From Chitinophaga pinensis (GTDB lineage: Bacteria; Bacteroidota; Bacteroidia; Chitinophagales; UBA10324), in the NCBI GenBank assembly GCA_945903305.1, contig CAMDOA010000011.1, positions 1 through 57,633 of the forward strand: a stretch of 57,633 nucleotides of DNA, given 5' to 3'. The notes under the pieces are model-generated. The model saw nothing but the letters and a program-made list of their open reading frames with translations, was not told the origin of the DNA and searched no databases. Both the position numbers and the translations under genes were made by a program. Shown here piece after piece: positions 18,131 to 26,981 of this stretch (its first letter is position 1; each line of letters starts with the position of its first letter).

Positions 18131-19180
18131 ATGAAACTTTCTCAATTCCGTTTTGACATTCCCCCCAGTCTTATTGCACAAACACCCGCTAAAAATCGTG
18201 AAGATGCCAAGCTTATGGTGATTGAAAGAAAAACGGGGAAAATCAGACATAAAAAAATTAAAGACTTGCTCACCATTTTTAATGAAGGTGATGTGTTTGT
18301 TATGAATAACACCAAGGTTTTTCCGGCCCGCATGTATGGCCGCAAAGAAAAAACCGGAGCTAAAATTGAAGTCTTTTTAATGCGTGAGCTTAATAAGCAA
18401 ATGCGATTGTGGGATGTGTTGGTTGATCCTGCCCGAAAAATTAGAGTAGGAAATAAACTTTATTTTGGTAACGATAATTCGTTGGTTGCCGAAGTAGTGG
18501 ATAACACAACTAGCCGTGGAAGAACCATTCGGTTTTTGTTTGATGGAACCGATGATGAATTGAAAGAAACCCTTTACACTTTAGGCGAAACGCCGATACC
18601 AAAATATATTAAGCGGAAGCCCGATGAGTTAGATAAAGAGCGCTACCAAACCACTTTTGCAAAAATTGAAGGAGCTGTGGCTGCTCCATCATCCGGATTG
18701 CATTTCAGCCGCGAAATGTTAAAGCGACTGGAAATTGCCGGGATAAATCTTGCAGAAGTTACACTGCACACCAGTTTGGGAACTTTCAGACAAATAGAAG
18801 TGGAAGATTTATCGAAGCACAAAATGGATGCTGAGTTTTTTATGCTTAACGCTGAGGCTGCTAAAACTGTGAACAAAGCCATTGACGATAAAAAAAGAAT
18901 TTGTTCAATTGGTACTACTTCCATGCGTGTACTGGAAAGTTCTGTTAGCGCGGGTAAGTATGTGACTCCTCAAGATGGCTGGACCAATATTTTTGTTCAC
19001 CCACCTTTCGAATTTTCGGTGGCTGATAGTTTGCTCACCAATTTTCATCTAGAAAAAACAAGCCTGCTAATTATGGCTTGTGCTTTTGGCGGATACGATA
19101 TGATTATGGATGCATACAAGTTAGCGGTGAAAGAAAAATATCGTTTCGCTACTTACGGAGATGCAATGCTCATCATGTAA
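18131..19180 (+). CDS. queA: tRNA preQ1(34) S-adenosylmethionine ribosyltransferase-isomerase
   Basis: 349 residues, the usual length. QueA moves the ribosyl moiety of SAM onto preQ1 in tRNA, giving epoxyqueuosine at wobble position 34. Motifs seen: N-terminal [23 protein letters not shown]-like sequence (here ...REDAKLMV), [39 protein letters not shown], and the C-terminal [19 protein letters not shown]. The start ATG is the first codon of the conserved N-terminus. ispD follows after 12 bases, so the two are probably co-transcribed. Confidence 0.97.
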   Translation: MKLSQFRFDIPPSLIAQTPAKNREDAKLMVIERKTGKIRHKKIKDLLTIFNEGDVFVMNNTKVFPARMYGRKEKTGAKIEVFLMRELNKQMRLWDVLVDPARKIRVGNKLYFGNDNSLVAEVVDNTTSRGRTIRFLFDGTDDELKETLYTLGETPIPKYIKRKPDELDKERYQTTFAKIEGAVAAPSSGLHFSREMLKRLEIAGINLAEVTLHTSLGTFRQIEVEDLSKHKMDAEFFMLNAEAAKTVNKAIDDKKRICSIGTTSMRVLESSVSAGKYVTPQDGWTNIFVHPPFEFSVADSLLTNFHLEKTSLLIMACAFGGYDMIMDAYKLAVKEKYRFATYGDAMLIM

Positions 19181-19192
19181 TTTGATAAGTTT

Positions 19193-19873
19193 ATGAGCGC
19201 AACAATTAAGCGCTTTGTAGTTATTCCGGCCGGTGGAATTGGTTTGCGCATGCGAGCCAACTTGCCCAAACAGTTTTTATTACTGAACGAAGTTCCGGTT
19301 ATTGTTCACACACTCCGGTTGTTTTTAGCGGTAGATGGAATTGAAAAAATAATTGTTGCGGTTGCTGCTGAGTGGAAACTTTTTTTCAATGAACTGAAAC
19401 TGAAATATTCGTTACCCGATATAATTGAAACAGTTGAAGGTAGTGAAACAAGATTTCATTCTGTAAGAAATGCGTTGGATATTTTGCCTTGCGGTGGAAT
19501 AGTTTCTATTCACGATGCCGCTCGACCTTTAGCAACAATCGGGTTAATTGAAAAGTGTTTTTCAGAAGCCGAATTGAAAGGAAGTGCTGTTGCATCAGTT
19601 GCATTGAAAGATTCTGTTTATGAATTGAAAAGCGGAGAATATAAAAGTGCGAACAGAAATAATTATCGGTTTGCGCAAACTCCACAGTGTTTTAAATTAT
19701 CAGAAATAAAAAAGGCATTTCAAAACGAATATCACGAAAGTTTTACTGACGATGCTTCGGTGTATGAAGCCGCAGGATTTAAACTGAATTTAGTTGCAGG
19801 TGAATCCACCAATATCAAAATCACCACGCCTGAAGATTTATTATTTGCAGAAATTATTCTGAAGAGCACGTAA
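19193..19873 (+). CDS. ispD: 2-C-methyl-D-erythritol 4-phosphate cytidylyltransferase
   Basis: 226 residues. It transfers CMP to methylerythritol phosphate in the non-mevalonate isoprenoid pathway. The CTP-binding loop is VIPAGGIGLRMRANLPKQFL (about residues 9-28); VHDAARP-type IHDAARPLA (about 103) and the KIT.PEDL-type NIKITTPEDLLFAE at the end are diagnostic. It implies that this organism uses the MEP pathway. A strong terminator follows within ten bases. Confidence 0.96.
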   Translation: MSATIKRFVVIPAGGIGLRMRANLPKQFLLLNEVPVIVHTLRLFLAVDGIEKIIVAVAAEWKLFFNELKLKYSLPDIIETVEGSETRFHSVRNALDILPCGGIVSIHDAARPLATIGLIEKCFSEAELKGSAVASVALKDSVYELKSGEYKSANRNNYRFAQTPQCFKLSEIKKAFQNEYHESFTDDASVYEAAGFKLNLVAGESTNIKITTPEDLLFAEIILKST

Positions 19874-19877
19874 TAAA

Positions 19878-19906
19878 AAAGCGCTCCAAGAATATCGGAG
19901 CGCTTT
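19878..19906. terminator. Bidirectional intrinsic terminator
   Basis: A 10-bp perfect stem (AAAGCGCTCC 19878-19887, GGAGCGCTTT 19897-19906) with a 9-base loop, preceded by an A-run, between convergent ispD (+) and the DUF2795 gene (-). Confidence 0.87.
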
Positions 19907-19931
19907 AGTTCAATTGAAATTTTTTATTCAT

Positions 19932-20153
19932 TCAGTATTCGTCTTCGTTGAAGAAGAAATCGTCGTGAGTGGGGTAATCGGGCCAAATATCTTCAATGCC
20001 TTCGTACAATTCACCTTCGTCTTCCAACTCCTGTAAATTCTCTATCACTTCCTGCGGTGAACCACTTCGTATCGCATAATCAATCAATTCATCCTTGCTG
20101 GCAGGCCACGGTGCTTCTTCCAGATAAGATGCTAATTCAAGACTCCAAAACAT
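19932..20153 (-). CDS. DUF2795 small acidic protein
   Basis: 73 residues, strongly acidic. It matches the Bacteroidota form of DUF2795 nearly throughout (MFWSLELASYLEEAPWP, then SKDELIDYAIRSGSP, EVIENLQELEDEGE, IWPDYPTHDDFFF-NEDEY). Helical, cytosolic, function unknown; such proteins are highly conserved and probably abundant. It has its own well-matched promoter and a terminator, so it is an independent unit. Confidence 0.93.
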   Translation of the reverse strand: MFWSLELASYLEEAPWPASKDELIDYAIRSGSPQEVIENLQELEDEGELYEGIEDIWPDYPTHDDFFFNEDEY

Positions 20154-20180
20154 AAACTTTCAAGTGTTTTTAACTTTGCG

Positions 20181-20211
20181 CAAAAGTATCTTTATTCTTT
20201 AGACCTCAAAA
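20181..20211 (-). promoter_or_regulatory. Canonical promoter of the DUF2795 gene
   Basis: Minus strand: TTTTG (20207-20211), 18-base spacer, TACTTTTG (20181-20188), followed by CGC. This is a near-perfect Bacteroidota sigma-A-type promoter with a 27-base leader to the ATG. Confidence 0.7.
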
Positions 20212-20259
20212 TGTTTTTTTTATTGGAAAATAAGGTGGTGTGGAAAAGGCTGAAACCTA

Positions 20260-20808
20260 TTACAGTCGAGGTTTCCAGGGTATTTCATCTGTTCCGGCAT
20301 CCATAGAAATTTTGCGCGAGAGAACAAACAGGTAGTCAGAAAGTCGGTTCAGATACTTAATAACGAGTGGCTCAACCGGTTCGTTTTCTGAAAGCGCAAC
20401 GGCTAATCTTTCGGCACGGCGACAAACACAACGAGCAATGTGACAGATAGAATTAGCAGCCAATCCGCCCGGAAGAATAAATGATTTCATTTCGGGTAAT
20501 CGTTCATTCATATTATCCATTTCATTTTCGAGCAGCACCACATCTTCTTCTTTCAGGTCAGGAATTTTCATTCTTGATTTCTCAGGGTCACTGGCGAGCG
20601 TTGAACCAATGGTGAACAATCGGTCTTGTATTTCTTTCAATAAATCTTTGACTTTATTATCATCAATACTGTCACTTGCTAAACCGATAAAAGAATTCAA
20701 CTCATCTATTGTTCCATAAGCTTCAATACGGATATGGTTTTTAGGCACACGAGTTCCTCCAATTAATTGTGTGGTTCCGGTGTCGCCTTTTTTAGTATAG
20801 ATTTTCAT
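20260..20808 (-). CDS. Cob(I)yrinic acid a,c-diamide adenosyltransferase (PduO-type)
   Basis: 182 residues of the PduO/ATR family, which adds the 5'-deoxyadenosyl group to cobalamin. The ATP site is YTKKGDTGTTQLIGGTRV (residues 4-21), and the other hallmarks are EAYGTIDELNSFIGLA, LPGG and the arginine helix RCVCRRAERLAVAL (about 129-142). It implies use of adenosylcobalamin by some enzyme elsewhere in the genome. It is separated from the next upstream gene by about 130 bases. Confidence 0.95.
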   Translation of the reverse strand: MKIYTKKGDTGTTQLIGGTRVPKNHIRIEAYGTIDELNSFIGLASDSIDDNKVKDLLKEIQDRLFTIGSTLASDPEKSRMKIPDLKEEDVVLLENEMDNMNERLPEMKSFILPGGLAANSICHIARCVCRRAERLAVALSENEPVEPLVIKYLNRLSDYLFVLSRKISMDAGTDEIPWKPRL

Positions 20809-20936
20809 TTGAAGAATAGTTTATTGGTTTATTTTTTCATTAGTTGATTAGTTCATTTGTTCTTTGGTTGCTTATACATATATATCCCTGCCCGAAAAGC
20901 AGGAGGGGCACACTGATTTCTGAATTTAGAAAGTAG

Positions 20937-21644
20937 TTAACTTGCAATTGTCCGATGCTCATTTACTTCATCTGAATAAACCTCTCCATCCTTCATTCGA
21001 ATGATTCGATGCGCGAATCTTGAAATGTCTTCTTCATGCGTTACAATTATTACTGTGTTGCCTTCTTTATGAATCTTATCAAGTATCGACATGATTTCAT
21101 ATGAAGTTTTGCTATCCAGATTTCCGGTTGGTTCGTCGGCTAGAATAATTGATGGAGAATTTATTAGCGCCCGGGCAATGGCAACTCGTTGTTTTTGTCC
21201 GCCACTCATTTCGTTTGGCTTGTGTTTCATTCGATCTGCTAACCCAACAGCATCGAGCATTAGAGAAGCTTTATTGGTTCTGTTGGTGCGATTGGTTCCG
21301 TTATAAACCAGCGGCAAGGCCACATTTTCCAACGCGGTCATTCGTGGCAACAGATTAAATGTTTGAAAAACAAAACCAATTTCTTTATTCCGTATCACAG
21401 CTAATTCATCGTCGGTTCTGTGACTGATATCGGTTCCATTCAAAAAATATTTTCCTGACGAAAGTGTATCGAGGCAACCCAACACATTCATGAGTGTTGA
21501 CTTACCTGAACCCGAAGGGCCCATTAATGCAACATATTCATTTTTACAAACGCTGAGCGTTACATTTTTTAATGCTGGAATCACTACTCGTTCCAGTACA
21601 TAATTTTTCGAAACATTTGTTAACCGGATAATCTCCTGAGCCAT
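20937..21644 (-). CDS. ABC transporter ATP-binding protein (LolD/MacB-like)
   Basis: 235 residues with all NBD motifs: Walker [10 protein letters not shown] (about 42-50), Q-loop [12 protein letters not shown], signature [15 protein letters not shown], Walker [12 protein letters not shown] and switch HEED. The [14 protein letters not shown] sequence places it with LolD/MacB/FtsE-like type VII systems that extract lipoproteins or drive envelope machines. No permease gene is adjacent; the partner must lie elsewhere. Its ATG overlaps the last base of the gatC stop (TAATG), indicating co-translation. Confidence 0.94.
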   Translation of the reverse strand: MAQEIIRLTNVSKNYVLERVVIPALKNVTLSVCKNEYVALMGPSGSGKSTLMNVLGCLDTLSSGKYFLNGTDISHRTDDELAVIRNKEIGFVFQTFNLLPRMTALENVALPLVYNGTNRTNRTNKASLMLDAVGLADRMKHKPNEMSGGQKQRVAIARALINSPSIILADEPTGNLDSKTSYEIMSILDKIHKEGNTVIIVTHEEDISRFAHRIIRMKDGEVYSDEVNEHRTIAS

Positions 21645-21937
21645 TATTTTACTTTTAAAACTTTTGGTACTTTAATATAATCGCTGTCTTTCACAGGCAC
21701 ATTCATCATCGCTTCTTCGTGTGAAATGGTTTGTTTCACTGCATCATCTCGCAACACATTTACTTCATCGGTTATGTAGATGAGTGGTTCCACCTTATCG
21801 AGTTGCAATTCATTTATTTTTTCTACAAACCCTAAAATGTTTTGTAAATCTTTTTTAATGGCATCTCGAGAAGTTGCATCAAACTCCAATCGCGCGAGTA
21901 AGGCAAGCTTATCAATTAATTCGTTATTTACTTCCAT
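21644..21937 (-). CDS. gatC: Asp-tRNA(Asn)/Glu-tRNA(Gln) amidotransferase subunit C
   Basis: 97 residues, the small wrapping subunit of the GatCAB complex that converts Glu-tRNA(Gln) or Asp-tRNA(Asn). The pattern [34 protein letters not shown], then LRDDAV and the C-terminal VPKVLK is typical. gatA and gatB are not in the window. Overlaps plsC-like upstream by 14 bases and abuts the ABC gene downstream. Confidence 0.93.
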   Translation of the reverse strand: MEVNNELIDKLALLARLEFDATSRDAIKKDLQNILGFVEKINELQLDKVEPLIYITDEVNVLRDDAVKQTISHEEAMMNVPVKDSDYIKVPKVLKVK

Positions 21938-22667
21938 TTTGTTTTAATGCGTTTTCAATTATGTCGTGAACTTTTTTCTGCAACATGTCAATATCATCCA
22001 AAGTTAATCCGGTTGTTGTAATTGGTTGGTGTACGATTGCTCTTGCAATTCCGGGACGACCCCAGATTTTTTTATCTACAAACAGCATGTTCCAGTTATC
22101 TAAAAAAGTAACCGGCACAACAGGTACTTGTTTTTCAATGGCTAAGCGAAACGGACCGGCTTTAAATTTTTCGAGTTTCGGTGGATGATGCGCAACTTTT
22201 CCTTCTGGAAAAATAACCAAACTGTCGCCATTGTCAATACTCTCTGCTGCTAAGCGCAATGCTTTATAACTCTCGGTAATACTTCCGCGGTTAACTGAAA
22301 TATCAACGGTGCGAAAAAAAATATTGAACAGCGGAATATTACTCAACTCCAGTTTCGCCATGAAACGAAAGTGCCCTTGGTAACACATTGCAAACAATGG
22401 AATGTCGAGATAAGAAGTATGATTGGGACAAAATATATAGGCCTGATTCTTTTTAAGTTTTGATTCGCGCCTGATGCAATAAATAATTCCGGTGAAAAGA
22501 AAAATTAACCACGCCCAAACCCTTCGAAGATTATTTGCAGCGGGATACCATTTTTTATTGCTGAGCAGAATCAAAAAGAAGGGAAATAATAAAAGAAACA
22601 CCATCACAAAAACAAAGAAGTACCAGTAGGCCCACATCACTTTTAAAAAGTACCCTGTTTTTTTCAC
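21924..22667 (-). CDS. 1-acyl-sn-glycerol-3-phosphate acyltransferase family protein
   Basis: 247 residues from GTG (22665-22667). Two N-terminal membrane segments (about residues 8-32 and 44-62) lead into an acyltransferase domain with the catalytic NHTSYLD (HX4D motif, about residue 82), RGSITESY, and FPEGKVAHHPP. It likely acylates lysophosphatidic acid (PlsC) or a related lysolipid at the inner membrane. Overlap with gatC shows tight operon packing. Confidence 0.93.
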   Translation of the reverse strand: MKKTGYFLKVMWAYWYFFVFVMVFLLLFPFFLILLSNKKWYPAANNLRRVWAWLIFLFTGIIYCIRRESKLKKNQAYIFCPNHTSYLDIPLFAMCYQGHFRFMAKLELSNIPLFNIFFRTVDISVNRGSITESYKALRLAAESIDNGDSLVIFPEGKVAHHPPKLEKFKAGPFRLAIEKQVPVVPVTFLDNWNMLFVDKKIWGRPGIARAIVHQPITTTGLTLDDIDMLQKKVHDIIENALKQNGSK

Positions 22668-22779
22668 GCGGTGAAAATATCATTTCAATTGTGTTGTGAA
22701 AAGCAATAGGGTGAAAGCATCATGATTTTTTTTGAAATAGGCAATCAGCCGGTTAAAGCGGTAAAATATTTAACAAAAA

Positions 22780-23373
22780 TCAGGAAATGAATTGCTGTAA
22801 TATTGACTGGTGTATTTTCATTATTTGCGGAATTATGGCGCTGCTTTCGTCATTAACAATTAAATAATCGGCGCGGGCAATTTTTTTTTCTTCAGCCATT
22901 TGATTTTTCATTCGATCAATAATTTGAGCTTTCGAAGTTTTATCTCGTTTAATAATTCGTTCTATTCGTAATTCTTCCGGAGCAGTTACTACAATAATTG
23001 CATCTAACCCTTTATGCGATTCCGATTCAAATAAAACGGCGGCTTCTTTTAAAATGTAGGGTTTGTCAATATAATTTTCTTTCCACTTATTAAATTCATT
23101 TATAGTGGCCGGATGAATTATCTGATTTAGTTGTGATAATAAATTTTTATCGACAAAAACTTTTTCAGCAACCAGTTTTCTGTTAAGAACATCGTTCGTA
23201 AATATTTCTTTTCCCAATAAAGCAGTCATTTTTTCACGAACTTGAACATCCGTATCTTGTAATTTTCTGGCCACATCATCGGCATAAAAAACAGGTACTT
23301 CGAGCAATTCAAACACACGGCACACAGTGGATTTTCCACTGCCTATGCCGCCTGTTATTCCAACAGATAACAT
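22780..23373 (-). CDS. coaE: Dephospho-CoA kinase
   Basis: 197 residues. Last step of CoA synthesis. P-loop VGITGGIGSGKSTV (residues 4-17), ADDVARKL, the LVAEKVF lid region and RI-KRD...K motifs are all present. Close behind yajC (eight bases), so part of the DUF1573-yajC-coaE unit. Confidence 0.96.
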   Translation of the reverse strand: MLSVGITGGIGSGKSTVCRVFELLEVPVFYADDVARKLQDTDVQVREKMTALLGKEIFTNDVLNRKLVAEKVFVDKNLLSQLNQIIHPATINEFNKWKENYIDKPYILKEAAVLFESESHKGLDAIIVVTAPEELRIERIIKRDKTSKAQIIDRMKNQMAEEKKIARADYLIVNDESSAIIPQIMKIHQSILQQFIS

Positions 23374-23381
23374 ACTGAATT

Positions 23382-23720
23382 TTAAGCTTGCTTTTTCTCT
23401 ATTCGCGCCTTTGTCATTTCCATTGAAATGCCGCTTCGCTCCATAATAATTTTTGTGTTGGTGTCAATTTCCACTTCCAATGTTCCATTTTCATTTACTT
23501 TGGATATACGACCATGAACACCTGAAACCGTTACGATTTTGGTTCCCTTTTCTATTGTTTCAATAAAATTTTTCTGATCCTTGGCTTTTTTTGTTTGCGG
23601 CCGAATCATAAAAAAATACATTACTGCGAATATTCCGACTAAGAATACCATGTTAAACCAACCGCCTGTTGAATCGTCGCTGCCACCTGCGGGCTGCGAC
23701 ATTAATAAAAATTGTATCAT
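23382..23720 (-). CDS. yajC: Preprotein translocase subunit YajC
   Basis: 112 residues with one membrane segment (about 20-38), the diagnostic MYFFMIRPQTKKAKDQKNF, then TKIVTVSGVHGRI and the small beta domain. It associates with SecDF at the inner membrane. Standard length and context (DUF1573 upstream, coaE downstream). Confidence 0.96.
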   Translation of the reverse strand: MIQFLLMSQPAGGSDDSTGGWFNMVFLVGIFAVMYFFMIRPQTKKAKDQKNFIETIEKGTKIVTVSGVHGRISKVNENGTLEVEIDTNTKIIMERSGISMEMTKARIEKKQA

Positions 23721-23750
23721 TTTATTTAGTTGTTTAAAATTTTAATTGTT

Positions 23751-24203
23751 TCAAAAGTTGTTAGGAATTACTTCACCGGTTATTTTAATGGTTGTGTTGT
23801 TAGGATAAGCATTGCTGTAAACTGTAATGCCCTTATTAAATTTTCCTTCGCGACCTTCACTATCATATTTTATTATAATTGTGTTTGAGCCATTTTTTTT
23901 TATTATTTCTTTTGGCCATGATGGCGATGTGCACCCACATGAAGCTCGAACATCGGTAATAACCAAATTTGCGGTGCCAATGTTGCGAAAATTAAAATTG
24001 TGCGAAACCACATCACCTTCTGTAATTTTTCCGAAATTATATTCTAGTGTATCAAAACTAATAATCGGGAAGTCGCCTTTCGGTGTATTATTCATTGAAG
24101 CCGGATTATTAACTAAGTTTCCTGGTAATCGGGAAGGGTCTGAATTGCTCTTGCAAGCTGAAAGAATTATGCAGAAAATTACAGGTACAAAAAGCGGTTT
24201 CAT
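23751..24203 (-). CDS. DUF1573 lipoprotein
   Basis: 150 residues. A lipoprotein signal (FCIILSACKS, Cys17) precedes an Ig-like ASPM/DUF1573 domain: FDTLEYNFGKITEGDVVSHNF, FRNIGTANLVITDVRASCGCTSPSWP, IIIKYDSEGREGKF and the C-terminal strands. The ASCGCT motif is the family's hallmark. Periplasmic or outer-membrane attached, function unknown. The predicted promoter -7 box lies seven bases before the ATG. Confidence 0.93.
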   Translation of the reverse strand: MKPLFVPVIFCIILSACKSNSDPSRLPGNLVNNPASMNNTPKGDFPIISFDTLEYNFGKITEGDVVSHNFNFRNIGTANLVITDVRASCGCTSPSWPKEIIKKNGSNTIIIKYDSEGREGKFNKGITVYSNAYPNNTTIKITGEVIPNNF

Positions 24204-24210
24204 CGGGCGG

Positions 24211-24239
24211 CAAATTTATATGAAGAATTGAGCAATCAA
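24211..24239 (-). promoter_or_regulatory. Canonical promoter of the DUF1573 gene, very short leader
   Basis: Minus strand: TTG (24237-24239), 18-base spacer, TAAATTTG (24211-24218). Seven bases separate the box from the ATG at 24203, predicting a leaderless or 1-2-base-leader mRNA for the DUF1573-yajC-coaE unit. Confidence 0.65.
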
Positions 24240-24270
24240 CTATTTTATGCAGATATTAATTCCATCATTC

Positions 24271-24278
24271 TATATTTG
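24271..24278 (+). promoter_or_regulatory. Predicted -7 box for the membrane-anchored unknown gene
   Basis: TATATTTG is an exact TAnnTTTG match, 17 bases before the ATG at 24296. No good -33 element is visible. Confidence 0.4.
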
Positions 24279-24295
24279 ATTTTTCTAAAATAAAA

Positions 24296-24850
24296 ATGGA
24301 CGAAAAAATTATTTACTTTCTGCTTTTTATCGCGTATGGAATTTATTCGACATATGCCAAGAGTAAGAAGGAAGCAGAAAAGAAGAGATTGTTGGAGGAA
24401 AAAAAATTGAATCCTAGCAGCAGTGGCACACCTCAAACCATTGTTGATACGACCGAAAAACCGACTCCTAACTCCTGGGAAGAATTAATTCGAACGATTT
24501 CGCAGGAAACTCAGGTGAAAAAACAAGTGGTAAAAAAGCAGGTTGTTAAAGTGCAAACTGCCTCTCAAAAATCGCAGGCAGCATATAATAAAAAGAAAAA
24601 ATTGGTGCAGGAAAAAGTTTTTGTTCCGATGAATGTGGATGAGGCAACTATGAGTGAACGAAGCGCTGATGAATTAATTATTGATGAGATGAAGGGAATT
24701 CCGGATGAAGGAATATCAACCACAACCAATGCACCGGCAAGTTTGTATGAAATAAAACCTTATGACTTTAAAGAGGAGGACTTGCATTACCAGATTAATG
24801 CACGGGAAGCATTAATTCAAACAGTAATACTCACCAGACCAAATTATTAG
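24296..24850 (+). CDS. Membrane-anchored protein of unknown function
   Basis: 184 residues: one N-terminal membrane segment (residues 4-20), a charged, probably coiled or disordered middle with a basic repeat (KKQVVKKQVVK, about 76-86), and a short conserved-looking C-terminal helix ending REALIQTVILTRPNY. This tail resembles the '...A-IYSEIL-RP-' ending of many short Bacteroidota hypothetical proteins. Most likely an inner-membrane protein with a cytosolic tail. No function can be assigned. Confidence 0.75.
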   Translation: MDEKIIYFLLFIAYGIYSTYAKSKKEAEKKRLLEEKKLNPSSSGTPQTIVDTTEKPTPNSWEELIRTISQETQVKKQVVKKQVVKVQTASQKSQAAYNKKKKLVQEKVFVPMNVDEATMSERSADELIIDEMKGIPDEGISTTTNAPASLYEIKPYDFKEEDLHYQINAREALIQTVILTRPNY

Positions 24851-24948
24851 TTTATTGCCGAAAAGGAAAAATGGCTTATTGCTGATTATTGTGGTAAGAA
24901 ATTTTATTTCGAATATTTTTGTTAAATAATTTTATCTGAAATTATATA

Positions 24949-25671
24949 TCAAACAATTTTCAAAGCCAAAAAATAATAATTATTGGCTGCACCTATTACT
25001 TCATACTTGAAATAATAAGAATCAATAAAATTGGTGAAAGCCAGAAACTCATGGGTTGGCACAGCAAACTGATCGAAAAAAATGACATCGCCTTTTTTTA
25101 AGTAAGGTGCAAATGAAGTTAAAACATACAATGTGCTGCTGTATAAATCAGCATCCATCATGAGCACATTTTTTTTTGATGCATCAAAGCTTTTTAAAAA
25201 GTCAGGCACCGTTTCCTGAAACAATCCTTCTAAAAATTTTGCACGGTCATCATTCACAACCGGAAAATTTCCTTTTGCCGACATAGCTCCTTTATTAAAA
25301 CCGCCCCAATCTTCGGGCAATCCGGTGAAAGTATCGAAGCCATAAAATTTCGCATCGGCATTTTTTATATTTTCCAGCCACCACTTGAATGAATATCCTT
25401 GCGATACACCAAACTCCATGTAATTAACCGGTGCATTTAAACTTTCTTCCTGCAGAATAAATTTATATAAATCATAACGCGCGTTGTAATTCCATTTACC
25501 GGAATAAAAATCATTGAATTTCAAATCCGCATGTTTTTTTCTCCATGCCGAAAGTTTTGTCAAATAGGCCGCATTCAAAAAAAAGGAAACGAACGGATTG
25601 AATAATACATGCAAATTCAGCTTTAAAAAAAGCCCCTTTATTCTTCTGAAAAAAAAAAGTTTTATGCTCAT
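24949..25671 (-). CDS. TylF/macrocin-O-methyltransferase-like SAM methyltransferase
   Basis: 240 residues from the ATG at 25671 (an in-frame TTG two codons upstream is less likely). A class I SAM-dependent methyltransferase: VNYMEFGVSQGYSFKWW is motif I, AKFYGFDTFTGLPEDWGG the second-strand acidic motif, NVLMMDADLYSST motif IV, and KGDVIFFDQF the last. The FDTF-GLPE-W pattern is that of the TylF/MycF group, which methylates sugars. It stands alone and diverges from the GlmU-like gene, so a role in surface-polysaccharide modification is a guess from the family. Confidence 0.85.
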   Translation of the reverse strand: MSIKLFFFRRIKGLFLKLNLHVLFNPFVSFFLNAAYLTKLSAWRKKHADLKFNDFYSGKWNYNARYDLYKFILQEESLNAPVNYMEFGVSQGYSFKWWLENIKNADAKFYGFDTFTGLPEDWGGFNKGAMSAKGNFPVVNDDRAKFLEGLFQETVPDFLKSFDASKKNVLMMDADLYSSTLYVLTSFAPYLKKGDVIFFDQFAVPTHEFLAFTNFIDSYYFKYEVIGAANNYYFLALKIV

Positions 25672-25756
25672 TTTCAAATGGTATAAAAAATATTTTGGCG
25701 CAAGATATATATTCTGAAGACTTTCAATTTAAAATCTGTTACTGCCTTCTGTTTTT

Positions 25757-25764
25757 TATTTTTG
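25757..25764 (+). promoter_or_regulatory. Predicted -7 box upstream of the GlmU-like gene
   Basis: TATTTTTG matches TAnnTTTG, with TCTG 18 bases before it as a possible -33 element and the ATG 22 bases after it. It would serve the GlmU-like/tpiA pair. Confidence 0.45.
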
Positions 25765-25786
25765 CCTCACTTAAAAAATCAGCTAC

Positions 25787-26974
25787 ATGTTTTCAGGTTC
25801 GGTGATTTTGTTCGACCATGCAGAAAGAAATAATTTATTACCGTTCACTTTTACAAGAACAGTAAGTGATATCCGAATCGGCATAATGACTATTCGTGAA
25901 AAATGGGAGAAAAGATTACAGACAAAAACATTTTCATTCACTCAGGATTATTTACAGAAAAAATTCCCAATAGAAATTGCTGATGATAATTTATTTATAT
26001 GCGGCGGATTAATTCCATCGGAAAACGAAATCAAACTATTTTCTTCCATAAAAAAAGGCGATGCTGTTTCAAGTGATGGAAGATTAATTGCGTTCAGAGT
26101 GGATGCAAGTGATGCCAATAAATTTTTAGGCGGAGAAAACCTATCAGGACTTTCAACCAAAGAAATTTCATTAACACATAGAATCCTTACACAGAAATGG
26201 CAAATTTTCAAATGGAACGATTGGGCCATTGAGGAGGATTTTCAATTTCTGACTTCAGGTAGAAAATCTGCAATGCCATCAACAACCAATACAATTATTT
26301 CTCCTGATAATTTTTTTATGGAAGAAGGAGCGCGAATGGAATGCACAATAATAAATGCTTCTCATGGAAAAATTTATTTAGGAAAAAATTCGGAAGTAAT
26401 GGAAGGAGCAACCATTCGCGGTGCGTTTGCTTTATGCGATAACAGTGAAGTGAAAATGCAGGCGAAAATTTATGGCGCCACTACTATTGGTCCGCATTGT
26501 AAAGTGGGAGGCGAAATAACCAACTCAGTAATTTTTGGCTACAGCAATAAAGCCCATGATGGATACTTAGGAAATTCTGTAATTGGCGAATGGTGCAATT
26601 TGGGTGCTGACACCAACACCAGCAATTTAAAAAATGATTACAGCGATGTGAAGCAATGGAATTATGCATCGCAAAGTTTTGAAAACACCAACCAGCAGTT
26701 TTGCGGTTTGATGATGGGCGACCACAGTAAGTGCGGCATCAACAGCATGTTCAACACCGGAACTGTTGTAGGAATAAGTGCAAATGTTTTTGGTGATGGT
26801 TTTCCACGCCAGATCATTCCATCATTCAGTTGGGGTGGCGTGGGTGGTTTTACTGATTATCAAATTAATAAAGCATTGAAAGTGGCGAAGCTGGTTATGC
26901 AGCGCAGAAATTTGGAACTCACACCAACCGACATTGAAATTTTAACACACATTTACAATTTAAAAGAAAGATAA
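25787..26974 (+). CDS. GlmU-like sugar nucleotidyltransferase/acetyltransferase (Bacteroidota type)
   Basis: 395 residues. The N-terminus (SVILFDHAERNNLLPFTFTRTVSDIRIGI) is the divergent nucleotidyltransferase start of the alternative GlmU family (TIGR03991 type) and the C-terminal half is a left-handed beta helix of hexapeptide repeats (from about residue 185; TIINASHGKIYLG, KIYGATTIGPHCKVGGEI, SVIGEWCNLGADTNTSNLKNDY). It probably makes UDP-GlcNAc from GlcN-1-P; classical GlmU active-site residues are changed in this family. tpiA follows after seven bases. Confidence 0.92.
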   Translation: MFSGSVILFDHAERNNLLPFTFTRTVSDIRIGIMTIREKWEKRLQTKTFSFTQDYLQKKFPIEIADDNLFICGGLIPSENEIKLFSSIKKGDAVSSDGRLIAFRVDASDANKFLGGENLSGLSTKEISLTHRILTQKWQIFKWNDWAIEEDFQFLTSGRKSAMPSTTNTIISPDNFFMEEGARMECTIINASHGKIYLGKNSEVMEGATIRGAFALCDNSEVKMQAKIYGATTIGPHCKVGGEITNSVIFGYSNKAHDGYLGNSVIGEWCNLGADTNTSNLKNDYSDVKQWNYASQSFENTNQQFCGLMMGDHSKCGINSMFNTGTVVGISANVFGDGFPRQIIPSFSWGGVGGFTDYQINKALKVAKLVMQRRNLELTPTDIEILTHIYNLKER

Positions 26975-26981
26975 AAACCGA

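Noticed and set aside
20885-20905. CCTGC/GCAGG hairpin upstream of the ATR gene
   Set aside because: Five-base stem with a seven-base loop and no T-run on either strand; too weak to call a terminator.
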